A stretch of 64,000 bases of DNA, taken from Pseudodesulfovibrio tunisiensis (GTDB lineage: Bacteria; Desulfobacterota; Desulfovibrionia; Desulfovibrionales; Desulfovibrionaceae). The position numbers and the translations under genes were made by a program. The DNA lies in contig NZ_CP094380.1 in assembly GCF_022809775.1 (NCBI RefSeq), positions 434,001-498,000 of the forward strand. Direction: 5' to 3'. Below are positions 52,442 through 60,946 of the stretch, piece by piece. Below the pieces are notes generated by a model. It was not told where the DNA came from. It saw nothing but the letters and a program-made list of their open reading frames with translations, and did not search any database. Numbering within the stretch: the first letter of the stretch is position 1; every line of letters starts with the position of its first letter.

Positions 52442-52810
52442 ATGGCCAAACATATTCTCATAGTGGACGATTCAAAGACCGTGCGGAATCTGGTCGCTTT
52501 CATCATGAAGAAGGAAGGGTTCAAGGTGACCACGGCCGAAGACGGACTCGACGGGTTGGAAAAACTCTACAGTGCGTCCGAGGTCGACCTGATCGTTTCG
52601 GACATCAACATGCCGCGCATGGACGGCCTGACCTTCATCAAGACTTTGCGGGAACAGCAGACGTACCGTGATATTCCAATTGTGGTTTTGTCCACGGAAG
52701 GGCAGGATAGGGACATCGAAACCGGGTTGACCGTGGGAGCCAATCTCTACATGGTCAAACCCGCTCAGCCCGAAAAGCTGGTTCGCAACGTGAAGATGCT
52801 GCTCGGGTAG
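52442..52810 (+). CDS. CheY-like single-domain response regulator
   Basis: 122 residues, a lone receiver domain. ILIVDDSKTVRNLVAF gives the acidic pair; the phospho-acceptor Asp is in LIVSDINMPRMDG (about residue 56); the conserved Thr/Ser lies in VVLSTEGQD and the Lys in MVKPAQPEKL. It is the likely target of the CheA kinase next door. The ATG at 52442 follows AGGGGGAGA. The 116-bp gap from cheR shows no gene. Confidence 0.92.
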   Translation: MAKHILIVDDSKTVRNLVAFIMKKEGFKVTTAEDGLDGLEKLYSASEVDLIVSDINMPRMDGLTFIKTLREQQTYRDIPIVVLSTEGQDRDIETGLTVGANLYMVKPAQPEKLVRNVKMLLG

Positions 52811-52878
52811 GTTGGTGATTTGCATTCTGATGGCTGGTGCCAGGGCGACACCATAACGCGACAACCAGGGGTGGTTGG

Positions 52879-55857
52879 ATGAGTCAGGACTTTCTCGATC
52901 CGGAAATCCTTGCCGATTTTTTCATTGAAGCCAAGGAACATCTGGAAACCATAGAGCCGAACCTGCTTGAACTGGAGAAAAGCCCGGACAATCTCGGGCT
53001 GCTCAATGAAATTTTCAGGCCCATGCACTCTCTCAAGGGGGCGTCGGGATTTCTCGGTTTGAACAAGATCAACGGTCTTGCCCACAAATCGGAAAACATT
53101 CTGGATGAACTCAGACAGGGAGCCATGCAGGTAACCAGTCAGATCATGGATCTGATTCTGTCCGCCACCGATGCCCTGCGTACCATGGTGGACAACCTCG
53201 AAACCAGCGGTGTGGAAGGCGATGTGGACACAGCGCCGATCATTGCCAGGATCGAGGCGGCTCTTGCCGGGGAAATGGTCGAGGAAGCCGAATCGCCGTC
53301 CGCTTCCGAGGGCGATGCGGATATTGTTCCCGAAAACATTGCTGTTGAACCTGATGTCGTCGTCCCGTTGCTCGTTGAACCTGATTCCGCGCCAGACGCG
53401 GCCGAAACAGGAACAGAAACCATGACTTCCGCGTTTCATCCCGAACCCGATCCGGATTTCGATGCCACTCCATATCCCCTGACAACCGTGGGCGAAGGGC
53501 ATCTCGCCGATTTTCTTGAAGAAGCCCATGAGATCATCGAGAATCTCAACCGTTGTCTGCTTGCGCTTGAGGGCGAGCCCGAGGGCAACGAAGAGCTCAT
53601 CAATGACACTTTCCGGTATTTTCACAACCTCAAGGGCAATAGCGGGATAATCGGTTTCAAGGAGCTCAATTCCCTGACCCATGAAGCCGAAACCCTGCTC
53701 AACAAGGTCCGCAAGGATGAAATGGCCTCCAGTCAGGAACTCATTGATCTGCTGCTGGGTGCCGTGGACCTGATCGAGGCTCTGGTCGGCAAGGTGGATG
53801 TGGAGTCCGGCAAGGTCGATCCGCTGGACACTTCCGTCATGGTGCAGATTCTGCGCAAGGTGACTGAAGACGGCGGTTTTTCCGGTGTGCTCGGCGTGCT
53901 GCCTCAGAGCGGCGCGCGCAAGGGGGAAGCCAAAGGAGGCGAGTCCGGGCCTGTTGCGGATGTTTCGGAATCTTCGGAGCCGCAGCCTGTTGACGAGACG
54001 CTTTCCGCGGATGCCTATGATCCCGAGGACGTGCAACTTTTTCGCGGAACCATCGAGCAGCAGCTTGAAGCCGCACGCGTGGCCCTGTCCATGCTTCGCA
54101 GGGACGCGGGACAGACCGACATCGTGGACGGCCTGTTCCGTACGTTTCAGACCATCCAGAATTCCGCCGGATACATGGGGCTCGACGAGATCAAGACCTA
54201 TGCGGGCAGAACCGTGGGGCTCGTGGATCAGGGCCGAAAGACGGACATGGATTTTTCCCTGATGCTGGATATTCTTGAACAGGAATTTGCCATTCTCAAG
54301 GACATGCTGCTCAAGGCCTTGAGCGAACTCCTTGGCGAACCGGTCGAAGACCCGACCCGAAAGGCCGCATCCGTTCCCGAGACGACGCCGACTGTTGCCG
54401 AGGCCTCTGCTCCGGTTGCCCCGAAGCCCGCAGCCGAGCCGGTTCCCTCTCCCGAACCCGAGGCCCCGGCCAAGCCTGCGGCCAAACCTGTTCCCGAGGC
54501 GGCTGTTCCGGCTCCGAAGCCGTCATCCAAACCCGCTCCGAAACCTGCGGCGCGTCCGGTTGCACAGAATGCCGCTTCGTCGGCCAAGGGGGGGGGAACG
54601 CCTCCGCCCAAGCCCAAGGTGTCGACCACGATTCGCGTTGATCACCACAAGCTGGACCACCTCATGAACCTGATCGGCGAGCTGATCATCAACCGCAACC
54701 GGTACGCCATGCTTGCCCGGGCTCTGGAAGAGGGGCAGGAGGAAGTTCAGGTCGTGGCGCAGCAGCTCACTGAAACCACCTATGCCATGGCTCGCATTTC
54801 CGATGATCTGCAGGACACCATCATGAAGGTCAGGATGGTGCCGGTGCAGACCGTGTTTTCCCGTTTTCCCAGATTGGTACGCGACCTCAGCCGCAAGAGC
54901 GGCAAGCAGGTCGAGCTGATCATGGAAGGTGAAGAGACCGAGCTCGACAAGAGCGTGGTCGAGGAGATCGGCGATCCTCTGGTCCATCTGGTGCGCAATG
55001 CCGTGGATCACGGGCTCGAAGATGAAGCGACCCGCATTGCCGAGGACAAGAAGGCCAAGGGGCATGTCTGGCTCAGGGCGTATCACAAGGGCAACTCCGT
55101 CGCCATTGAGGTCGAGGACGACGGACGCGGCATGGATCCGGAAAAGCTCAAGCAGGTGGCGGTGCGCAAGGGCATCATCACGCAGGACGAAGCCAATTCC
55201 ATGGACGAGCGCGAGGCGCTGGACCTGATTTTTGCGCCGGGATTCTCCTCAGCCGAAAAGGTCACGGACATTTCCGGGCGTGGCGTGGGCATGGACGTGG
55301 TCAAGACCAACATCAAGAATCTCAAGGGCAGCGTTCATATCCAGTCCGAGGTGGGCAAGGGGACCAAATTGACCCTGACTTTGCCGCTGACCCTCGCGAT
55401 CATTGACGCGCTCATGGTTCAGGTGGCCGGGGAAACCTTTGCCATTCCACTGGATGCGGTGTCCGAAACCACCAAGATCGAGATGTCCAAGCTGTCCGAC
55501 GTGAATAACCGCAAGGCCGTGACGCTGCGGGGCGAAGTGCTGGGCATTATCGAGCTGGCCGAGCTGCTTGATCTGGACACCAATGCGGAAAAGCGCGACG
55601 TGTTGCCCATCGTGGTCATTCACGACAATGACCGGCGTCTGGGCCTTGTGGTGGACAGACTGCTGGAGCGTCAGGAGATCGTGATCAAGCCGCTCGGGCA
55701 GTACCTGAACAACTTCAGCCTCAAGGGATTGTCCGGCGCGACCATCATGGGAGACGGTTCGGTTGTCCTGATTCTTGACCCGCATGAGATTTATTCCCTT
55801 TCCACGTCCCTCGGGCGGAGACAGGAAGTGCAATCCGGGGCCGTGGCCGTCAAATAG
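52879..55857 (+). CDS. cheA: Multi-Hpt chemotaxis histidine kinase CheA
   Basis: 992 residues, long for CheA (about 650-700). Three Hpt-like domains come first. The first has phospho-His H50 (MHSLKGASGF), the second H249 (YFHNLKGNSG). The third, around residue 424, reads FQTIQNSAGY and lacks both His and Lys, so it should be inactive. A Pro/Ala-rich linker (about 490-580) is followed by the dimerisation domain (LDHLMNLIGELIINRNRY), the ATPase (LVHLVRNAVDHGLE, VEDDGRGMD, ISGRGVGMDVV) and a CheW-like domain. The ATG at 52879 is chosen by family alignment. It closes the cheB-HEAT-cheR-cheY-cheA cluster; no cheW or receptor is seen. Confidence 0.94.
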   Translation: MSQDFLDPEILADFFIEAKEHLETIEPNLLELEKSPDNLGLLNEIFRPMHSLKGASGFLGLNKINGLAHKSENILDELRQGAMQVTSQIMDLILSATDALRTMVDNLETSGVEGDVDTAPIIARIEAALAGEMVEEAESPSASEGDADIVPENIAVEPDVVVPLLVEPDSAPDAAETGTETMTSAFHPEPDPDFDATPYPLTTVGEGHLADFLEEAHEIIENLNRCLLALEGEPEGNEELINDTFRYFHNLKGNSGIIGFKELNSLTHEAETLLNKVRKDEMASSQELIDLLLGAVDLIEALVGKVDVESGKVDPLDTSVMVQILRKVTEDGGFSGVLGVLPQSGARKGEAKGGESGPVADVSESSEPQPVDETLSADAYDPEDVQLFRGTIEQQLEAARVALSMLRRDAGQTDIVDGLFRTFQTIQNSAGYMGLDEIKTYAGRTVGLVDQGRKTDMDFSLMLDILEQEFAILKDMLLKALSELLGEPVEDPTRKAASVPETTPTVAEASAPVAPKPAAEPVPSPEPEAPAKPAAKPVPEAAVPAPKPSSKPAPKPAARPVAQNAASSAKGGGTPPPKPKVSTTIRVDHHKLDHLMNLIGELIINRNRYAMLARALEEGQEEVQVVAQQLTETTYAMARISDDLQDTIMKVRMVPVQTVFSRFPRLVRDLSRKSGKQVELIMEGEETELDKSVVEEIGDPLVHLVRNAVDHGLEDEATRIAEDKKAKGHVWLRAYHKGNSVAIEVEDDGRGMDPEKLKQVAVRKGIITQDEANSMDEREALDLIFAPGFSSAEKVTDISGRGVGMDVVKTNIKNLKGSVHIQSEVGKGTKLTLTLPLTLAIIDALMVQVAGETFAIPLDAVSETTKIEMSKLSDVNNRKAVTLRGEVLGIIELAELLDLDTNAEKRDVLPIVVIHDNDRRLGLVVDRLLERQEIVIKPLGQYLNNFSLKGLSGATIMGDGSVVLILDPHEIYSLSTSLGRRQEVQSGAVAVK

Positions 55858-55879
55858 GCGGTTTCTGCAATGAAAAGGA

Positions 55880-55919
55880 AAGGCGGCCGGGAAGCGTTTG
55901 CTTCCCGGCCGCCTTTTTC
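55880..55919. terminator. Terminator after cheA
   Basis: Perfect 16-bp stem AAGGCGGCCGGGAAGC (55880-55895) with 55900-55915, loop GTTT, then T residues. It also serves the convergent gene ending at 55938. Confidence 0.9.
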
Positions 55920-55937
55920 TTGCGAAAGAGGCGATGT

Positions 55938-56879
55938 TTACAGCATGGACATCAGATTGACGAATACGGTGGCATCGCAGGCATGGGCCAGCCAGAGCAG
56001 AACCGCGGCCACGAAGGTCATTCCCTTGAGGCGGAGCGGAGCCTGACTTTTGGCGATCACGGCCCAGAGGATGATGCAGATGAGCGGCAGGATTGCGGCG
56101 GCAGCCCATGCCGCACCAAGAGGCGTGCTCAGGATCAGGGTACGTGTGGTCTCCGGGAGCAGGGCGAACAGCCAGCCCTGACAGGCGATCTGGCCGATCA
56201 TGGGGATGATGGCCCAGCGAGCCGCAAGTTTCAGGGAAAACCTGTAATAATCGCGTCCGAAGTCGTCCTTGTTGCGCCGCAGCACCAGATAGGTGCAGCT
56301 CAACCCGGCGGCCAGAGCCGTGTCGAGCAGGATGTACTGGGATGCCATGGGCCAGAGCAGGGAAGTGCCATCAAGAGGCAGTTCCGCCATTGTCAGAGGC
56401 GTGGTGTCTCTGGACGTGGTCAGCGCCAGCACGAGCAACGCGGCCACCGCCAGAAGAATCGAGGCAGCCCCGGAAATGGCCGCCCCCAGTCCCAGAGCCA
56501 TGTGCGCAACTTTTGCGTTGCGCATTTTCTTCCATGCCAGGGCATAGGGCAGGGAAAGGACAATGAAGGCTCCGACCGCGATGTACAACTTGATGAACGG
56601 AGATTGCGGGTGGGTCAGCCATTGCATGAGCCAGGGAAAGCGGGACGCGGCCATGGCTGCGGATGCGCCCACCGCGGCAAGCGTGACCACAAGCAGCATG
56701 AATCCCATGGCTGCGGTTTGCTGGCCGTATTTGTCGTAGAACACGCGTTGTTTCGTCTTGGCTGCGATCTGCCCGGCAATGGCGATGAGGACCGCGCCGA
56801 GGGCGGCCAGACCGAGCATGTCGAAAAATGCCGGGGCCAACAGGTTGGCGGTCATTTGCAAACATTCGGCAAGGTTCAT
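55938..56879 (-). CDS. Multi-pass inner-membrane protein of unknown function
   Basis: 313 residues with about eight hydrophobic helices. Not recognised. Conserved-looking points are a charged loop TKQRVFYDKYGQQ after the first helix, KKMRNAKVAH between helices, and RRNKDDFGRDYYRFSLK. A few His and Met residues lie in or near helices (for example the last helix, LLWLAHACDATVF), which could bind haem; that would fit a respiratory membrane subunit, but there is no firm signature. It is divergent from cpoB across 196 bp and has no operon partner. Confidence 0.7.
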   Translation of the reverse strand: MNLAECLQMTANLLAPAFFDMLGLAALGAVLIAIAGQIAAKTKQRVFYDKYGQQTAAMGFMLLVVTLAAVGASAAMAASRFPWLMQWLTHPQSPFIKLYIAVGAFIVLSLPYALAWKKMRNAKVAHMALGLGAAISGAASILLAVAALLVLALTTSRDTTPLTMAELPLDGTSLLWPMASQYILLDTALAAGLSCTYLVLRRNKDDFGRDYYRFSLKLAARWAIIPMIGQIACQGWLFALLPETTRTLILSTPLGAAWAAAAILPLICIILWAVIAKSQAPLRLKGMTFVAAVLLWLAHACDATVFVNLMSML

Positions 56880-57075
56880 ATGTATATGGTCTCCGTTTCG
56901 AAGTGGGAACTGCGCAATCGCGTTGCGTCCGAGGGATATTTGCCTGAAAATCGGCCCGGGCGCAAGGCGGCGGAATACGGAAGAAGCTTGCTATGCGTAA
57001 CGATTCCTTGCAAAAAAGGAGCATATCGCCTATTTCCAAGGAATCGCCGAAACGTGTGAACCGGGAGAATTCTGC

Positions 57076-57963
57076 ATGAAACGCCTCGTCATGACCCTGC
57101 TTGTACTTGCCAGCACCGGGCTTGGTGCCTGTACTGCCGTTAAGCAGCAGGCGGCAACCACGGAGGCAAGCACGGAATGGAGGCTCAAGAGCCTTGAGGA
57201 AAGCTTTCTCAATTTTCGCGAGACGCAGCGTCAGATGAAGGATGAGGATCGGGAACGGAACGAAGCCCTGGAAAGCCGGCTCAGGATGTTGGAAGAACGT
57301 CTTGATGCCATGACCGTTCGTCCCGAATCGCAGGATTCCGCAGCTTCGGCCGGGGATCAGGGCTGGGTCACGGACCTGTCTCCGGAACAGGGGGGCTGGA
57401 TCGAGGGGCAGGCCAAGGAGGCTCGGCCCGGCGTCGTGGAGAGCGGAGAGGAAAAGCCGTGGGCCGAAGTGCCCGGCGGCACACCTGCCGCAAAAGCGGT
57501 CCCGGTTCCCGCAGTCAAGCCTGCGAACATTCCCGAACCCAAGGTGTTGCCCAGACCCAAGCCCGTGGCAAAATCCGCGGCAGTCATGTCTTCGCAAAGC
57601 ATGTATGACAAGGCTCTTGGGTTGTACCGGGCCGATGATTTCGAGGGCGCACGCGGGGCATTCGATGAATTTCTCGCCAAGTTTCCCAAGGATTCCCTGA
57701 TTCCCAACGCGTTGTACTGGAAGGGCGAGACCTATTACAGCCAGAAGGACTATGCTCAGGCCATCCTTGCGTTCAAGGATGTGACCGCCCGTTTCCCCAA
57801 GCATCACAAGGCCGCTTCGGCTTTGCTGAAGATCGGCATGGCCTATGAGCTGAGTGGCGACAAGGATAATGCCCGTTTTTATCTGCGCGCGCTGGTCGAG
57901 GATTTCCCCAAGTCCGAGCCTGCCCGCATGGGACGGAAGCGTCTGGCCGCATTGGGCGGCTGA
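57076..57963 (+). CDS. ybgF: Tol-Pal-associated lipoprotein-like TPR protein (CpoB/YbgF)
   Basis: 295 residues. The signal ends in a lipobox, STGLGAC, with the lipid Cys at about residue 19, so it is probably a lipoprotein; E. coli CpoB is soluble periplasmic. A coiled coil (about 35-75) matches the trimerisation helix of YbgF. A Pro-rich linker follows. Then come TPR repeats (about 180-290: MYDKALGLYRADDFEGARGA, NALYWKGETYYSQKDYAQA, AYELSGDKDNARFYLRAL). It should coordinate peptidoglycan and outer-membrane invagination. No tol or pal gene is in the window. Confidence 0.85.
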   Translation: MKRLVMTLLVLASTGLGACTAVKQQAATTEASTEWRLKSLEESFLNFRETQRQMKDEDRERNEALESRLRMLEERLDAMTVRPESQDSAASAGDQGWVTDLSPEQGGWIEGQAKEARPGVVESGEEKPWAEVPGGTPAAKAVPVPAVKPANIPEPKVLPRPKPVAKSAAVMSSQSMYDKALGLYRADDFEGARGAFDEFLAKFPKDSLIPNALYWKGETYYSQKDYAQAILAFKDVTARFPKHHKAASALLKIGMAYELSGDKDNARFYLRALVEDFPKSEPARMGRKRLAALGG

Positions 57964-57979
57964 TTCGAGTCATACTTTT

Positions 57980-58011
57980 GGCCGTGGCATCATGCCCTCG
58001 GCCTTTTTTTT
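57980..58011 (+). terminator. Terminator after ybgF
   Basis: Compound hairpin: outer GGCCG/CGGCC and inner GGCAT/ATGCC, followed by eight T residues. dprA begins only 4 bp later, so some readthrough or an upstream promoter must serve it. Confidence 0.7.
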
Positions 58012-58014
58012 GCC

Positions 58015-59253
58015 GTGCTTGATCAGAAAACCGAATTTTTTGCCTGTCTGGCGTTAAAGCATACGCCGTATCTCGGCCCGAAAACCTGGAAGCAGATTCT
58101 CGAGCAGTACGCTTCGGCTTACGAAGCCGTGCGGGATGCACGCAACTGGCCGGGGTGCCGTCTTGCCAATGCGCGGCAGGCGGAGAATTGTGCGCGGGAA
58201 AAATGGCGGCAGGCAGCCGAAGATGAATTTTTTCTCGCAAAACGGCGCAATTTCAACGTGCTGACGTGGTTTGATCCTGCATATCCCGAGCCCCTCAAGC
58301 AGATTTCCGATCCTCCTGTCTGCCTGTATTATGACGGCGACCTGTCCCTGCTGCGCAATCCCGGTGTGGCGGTTGTCGGGGCAAGGGCTTGCACCGAGGC
58401 CGGACTTTCCGTCACGCTGCACATTTGTTCTGAGCTTGCTGCGGCCGGGATCACCGTTGTTTCGGGCATGGCTCTGGGGATAGACCGGCAGGCGCATGTG
58501 GGAGGTCTGTCTGGTGTCGGTTCATCCATTGCGGTCATGGGAACCGGATTGGATGTGCTGTATCCGATGAAAAACAAGGACTTGCGGGAGAGATTGGGGC
58601 GAAAGGGGCTGGTGGTCACGGAATTCGGTCCTGGCGTCAAGGCCGAGTCTTCGCATTTTCCGCTCAGGAATCGGATCATCAGCGGCCTGTCCCTTGGCGT
58701 GCTGGTGGCCGAGGCCGGAGAGCGGAGCGGCAGCCTCATCACAGCCCGACTGGCTGCGGATCAGGGACGGGAAGTGTTTGCCCTGCCGGGCCCGATCGGT
58801 CAGTCCACCTTTGCCGGATGTCATAAGCTCATCAAGCAGGGTGCCACACTGGTTGAAAGTGCGGACGACATTCTTTGCTCCCTGAGCTATGCATGTCCGC
58901 ATGCGCTGCAGCCACTGTCCAAGCCGGGTTCGGAGCGGCCGAGTCCCGAAAGGTTCGCTGCTTCGGAGAGCTGCGTCAGGCAGGAGCCGGGAGGAAGCGC
59001 TACGGTTTCGGAAGAAGCCGCTTCGGACTCTTCCTGGGCCATTGGCATGCGTCAACGCACCCTGTTCGGCGTGACCGACGAGGAAAAGGAACTCCTTGGA
59101 TTGCTTGACGAGACCGGCAGGATGCACATAGACACCTTGGGACGGACGCTTGGTTGGACAAGCTCCCGTGTCAGCCGCGTTCTTCTGGTGCTGGAAATGC
59201 GTGGCATCGTGCAGCAGCTCCCGGGTATGTGGTACATTGCCAAGGAGAACTGA
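58015..59253 (+). CDS. dprA: DNA processing protein DprA/Smf
   Basis: 412 residues. The N-terminal SAM-like region is followed by the Rossmann-type DprA core: VAVVGARACTEAG, GITVVSGMALGIDRQAHVGG, VMGTGLDVLYP, FPLRNRIISGLSLGVLVAEAGERSGSL (quoted in part) and FALPGPI. A C-terminal winged helix (about 345-410, HIDTLGRTLGWTSSRVSRVL) is present, as in many long DprA proteins. It loads RecA on incoming single strands during natural transformation. The start is taken as GTG at 58015, inside the T-rich end of the terminator and without a clear ribosome site, so a slightly later start is possible. Confidence 0.93.
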   Translation: MLDQKTEFFACLALKHTPYLGPKTWKQILEQYASAYEAVRDARNWPGCRLANARQAENCAREKWRQAAEDEFFLAKRRNFNVLTWFDPAYPEPLKQISDPPVCLYYDGDLSLLRNPGVAVVGARACTEAGLSVTLHICSELAAAGITVVSGMALGIDRQAHVGGLSGVGSSIAVMGTGLDVLYPMKNKDLRERLGRKGLVVTEFGPGVKAESSHFPLRNRIISGLSLGVLVAEAGERSGSLITARLAADQGREVFALPGPIGQSTFAGCHKLIKQGATLVESADDILCSLSYACPHALQPLSKPGSERPSPERFAASESCVRQEPGGSATVSEEAASDSSWAIGMRQRTLFGVTDEEKELLGLLDETGRMHIDTLGRTLGWTSSRVSRVLLVLEMRGIVQQLPGMWYIAKEN

Positions 59254-59300
59254 TTCTCTGCTGTCGAATCTCAAGCCTTCAGGAAAGTTCGAGGAATTTC

Positions 59301-59573
59301 ATGGATTGGAAATTGCTGGCCACCACGTTCGGCACTCTGTTCGTTGCCGAACTCGGCGACAAGACGCAGCTTGCCTGCATGCTCATGACTGCCAAGACGC
59401 AGAAACCCTGGACTGTTTTTCTGGGTTCGTCTTTGGCCCTTGTTCTGGTAAGCCTGCTGGGCGTGCTTTTCGCCCAGTTCATTTGCCAGTATGTGCCGGC
59501 CAGCATCATCAAGAAGGTTGCGGCGGCCCTGTTCGTGGTCATGGGCGTATTGATCTTTTTTGACAAGATATGA
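59301..59573 (+). CDS. Half-size TMEM165/GDT1 (UPF0016) family protein
   Basis: 90 residues with three hydrophobic helices. The family's E-X-G-D-K-T/S motif is in the first helix (VAELGDKTQLACML, about residue 15). Most GDT1 proteins carry two such halves in one chain; this one has a single copy and probably works as a dimer. Relatives move manganese or calcium. The ATG at 59301 follows a GAGG site; the open frame runs 49 codons upstream through the dprA end and is not used. Confidence 0.85.
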   Translation: MDWKLLATTFGTLFVAELGDKTQLACMLMTAKTQKPWTVFLGSSLALVLVSLLGVLFAQFICQYVPASIIKKVAAALFVVMGVLIFFDKI

Positions 59574-59655
59574 CGACCGGAGAGCTTGAGCGTCCGACGG
59601 CCTGCGTGTAGGCTGACGTTCTCCTTTTCCTGTTCAGCAGGTACGGAATCGCATT

Positions 59656-60048
59656 ATGCAGAAGATACCACTTGATCTTGCCCAGCCCGGAATGAAACTT
59701 GCCAAGCCCGTTACCAACGACGGTGGCATGACCATCATGGGCGAGGGTATGGAGCTGACCGAATCCCTCATTGGCCGTCTGGAATCCATGAATGTGGACC
59801 GGATCACGGTCCAGGGTTCGCCCGTGGACGTGGGTGGGGCCGGAGCCGGGACACGCTACGCCGAACGTGTTGAACGTATGGACCATCTGTTTCGCCATTA
59901 TGCGTCGGACATGTGGATGATCAAGGTGAAGAATCGGCTGAAGCAGTATTTTCAGCTCAAGGCCGCAGCTCAGGAGGCCCGGCTCAAGGCCTTGCAGGAG
60001 CTGGAGGCAGCAGGTGAGGACGACAACGGCAACGGGGAAGAGGCATAA
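59656..60048 (+). CDS. Short regulator-like protein before the HDOD gene (unknown function)
   Basis: 130 residues. The first 55 (PLDLAQPGMKLAKPVTNDGG, then MGEGMELTESLIGRLESM, then NVDRITVQG) match the small beta-rich segment that often precedes HD-GYP or HDOD domains in signalling proteins. The rest is helical and charged, ending in an acidic tail. It stops 3 bp before the HDOD gene, so the pair probably acts as one unit split into two chains. Confidence 0.65.
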   Translation: MQKIPLDLAQPGMKLAKPVTNDGGMTIMGEGMELTESLIGRLESMNVDRITVQGSPVDVGGAGAGTRYAERVERMDHLFRHYASDMWMIKVKNRLKQYFQLKAAAQEARLKALQELEAAGEDDNGNGEEA

Positions 60049-60051
60049 GGT

Positions 60052-60888
60052 ATGGAAGAGGATCTCAAGACCAGTATTCGGGGCGAGGTGCTGTCGGTCA
60101 AGGACCTGCCCACCCTGCCGGATGTCCTGACCGAGGTCAGCAAGCTGGTGGAGGACCCGGATGCATCCACGGAAGCCATTGCCAAGGTCATTTCCCGTGA
60201 TCAGGTGCTGTCTGCCAAGGTACTCAAGATGGTCAACTCCCCGATCTACGGGTTCCCGGGCCGCATCAGCTCCATTCAGCATGCTCTGGTCCTGCTCGGG
60301 TTCAACGTGATTCGGGGCATCATCATTTCCACGTCCGTGTTCGACATGATGGAGCAGGCCATGAAGGGGCTGTGGGAACATAGTCTCGGGTGCGCCACGG
60401 CCTGCACGATCATTGCCCAGCGGGCCGGATTCGAGGATCCCGAGGAATACGCCGTGGCCGGTTTGCTGCACGATCTCGGCAAGGTTGTGACCGCTGTTCA
60501 GCTGCCCGATCTGCACCAGCAGATCGTGGAAACGGTCCAGGCCAGGGATATCACGTATTTTCAGGCGGAAAAGGCGGTCATGGGCTTTGGCCATGACCGC
60601 ATCAATGCCTGGCTTGCCCGACACTGGGGGCTTCCTGCCAACATTCGCGAATCCATGAGCCGCCATCATGCGCCGCAGCTTGCCGAGTTCTACAAGCCCA
60701 TGAGCTGCGTGGTGCATCTCGGCGATTTTCTGATTCGGCTTTTCGAGTTCGGCACCAGTGGGGATGATCAGACTGCGTTTCTGCGTCCCGAGGCCATGAA
60801 GGAACTCGGCTTTCGCATGAGCGATCTGGATCGCATCATGGACAGTCTGGCTGATCAGCTCATGGAAGTGTCGGACGTGCGGTTCTAG
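60052..60888 (+). CDS. HDOD-domain signalling protein
   Basis: 278 residues. The HDOD fold is visible from LPTLPDVLTEVSKLVEDP through VISRDQVLSAKVLKMVNSP and YGFPGRISSIQHALVLLG. GLLHDLGKVV keeps an HD pair (about residue 137) that many HDOD proteins lose, so weak hydrolase activity cannot be excluded. Such proteins act in c-di-GMP or stress signalling. It follows the 130-residue partner and precedes a GGDEF gene by 58 bp. Confidence 0.88.
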   Translation: MEEDLKTSIRGEVLSVKDLPTLPDVLTEVSKLVEDPDASTEAIAKVISRDQVLSAKVLKMVNSPIYGFPGRISSIQHALVLLGFNVIRGIIISTSVFDMMEQAMKGLWEHSLGCATACTIIAQRAGFEDPEEYAVAGLLHDLGKVVTAVQLPDLHQQIVETVQARDITYFQAEKAVMGFGHDRINAWLARHWGLPANIRESMSRHHAPQLAEFYKPMSCVVHLGDFLIRLFEFGTSGDDQTAFLRPEAMKELGFRMSDLDRIMDSLADQLMEVSDVRF

Positions 60889-60946
60889 CGGCCGCCAAAC
60901 CCTTGTTCTCTTTGACGCCCCATGCGGGCGATGCTAGATTCCGGGA

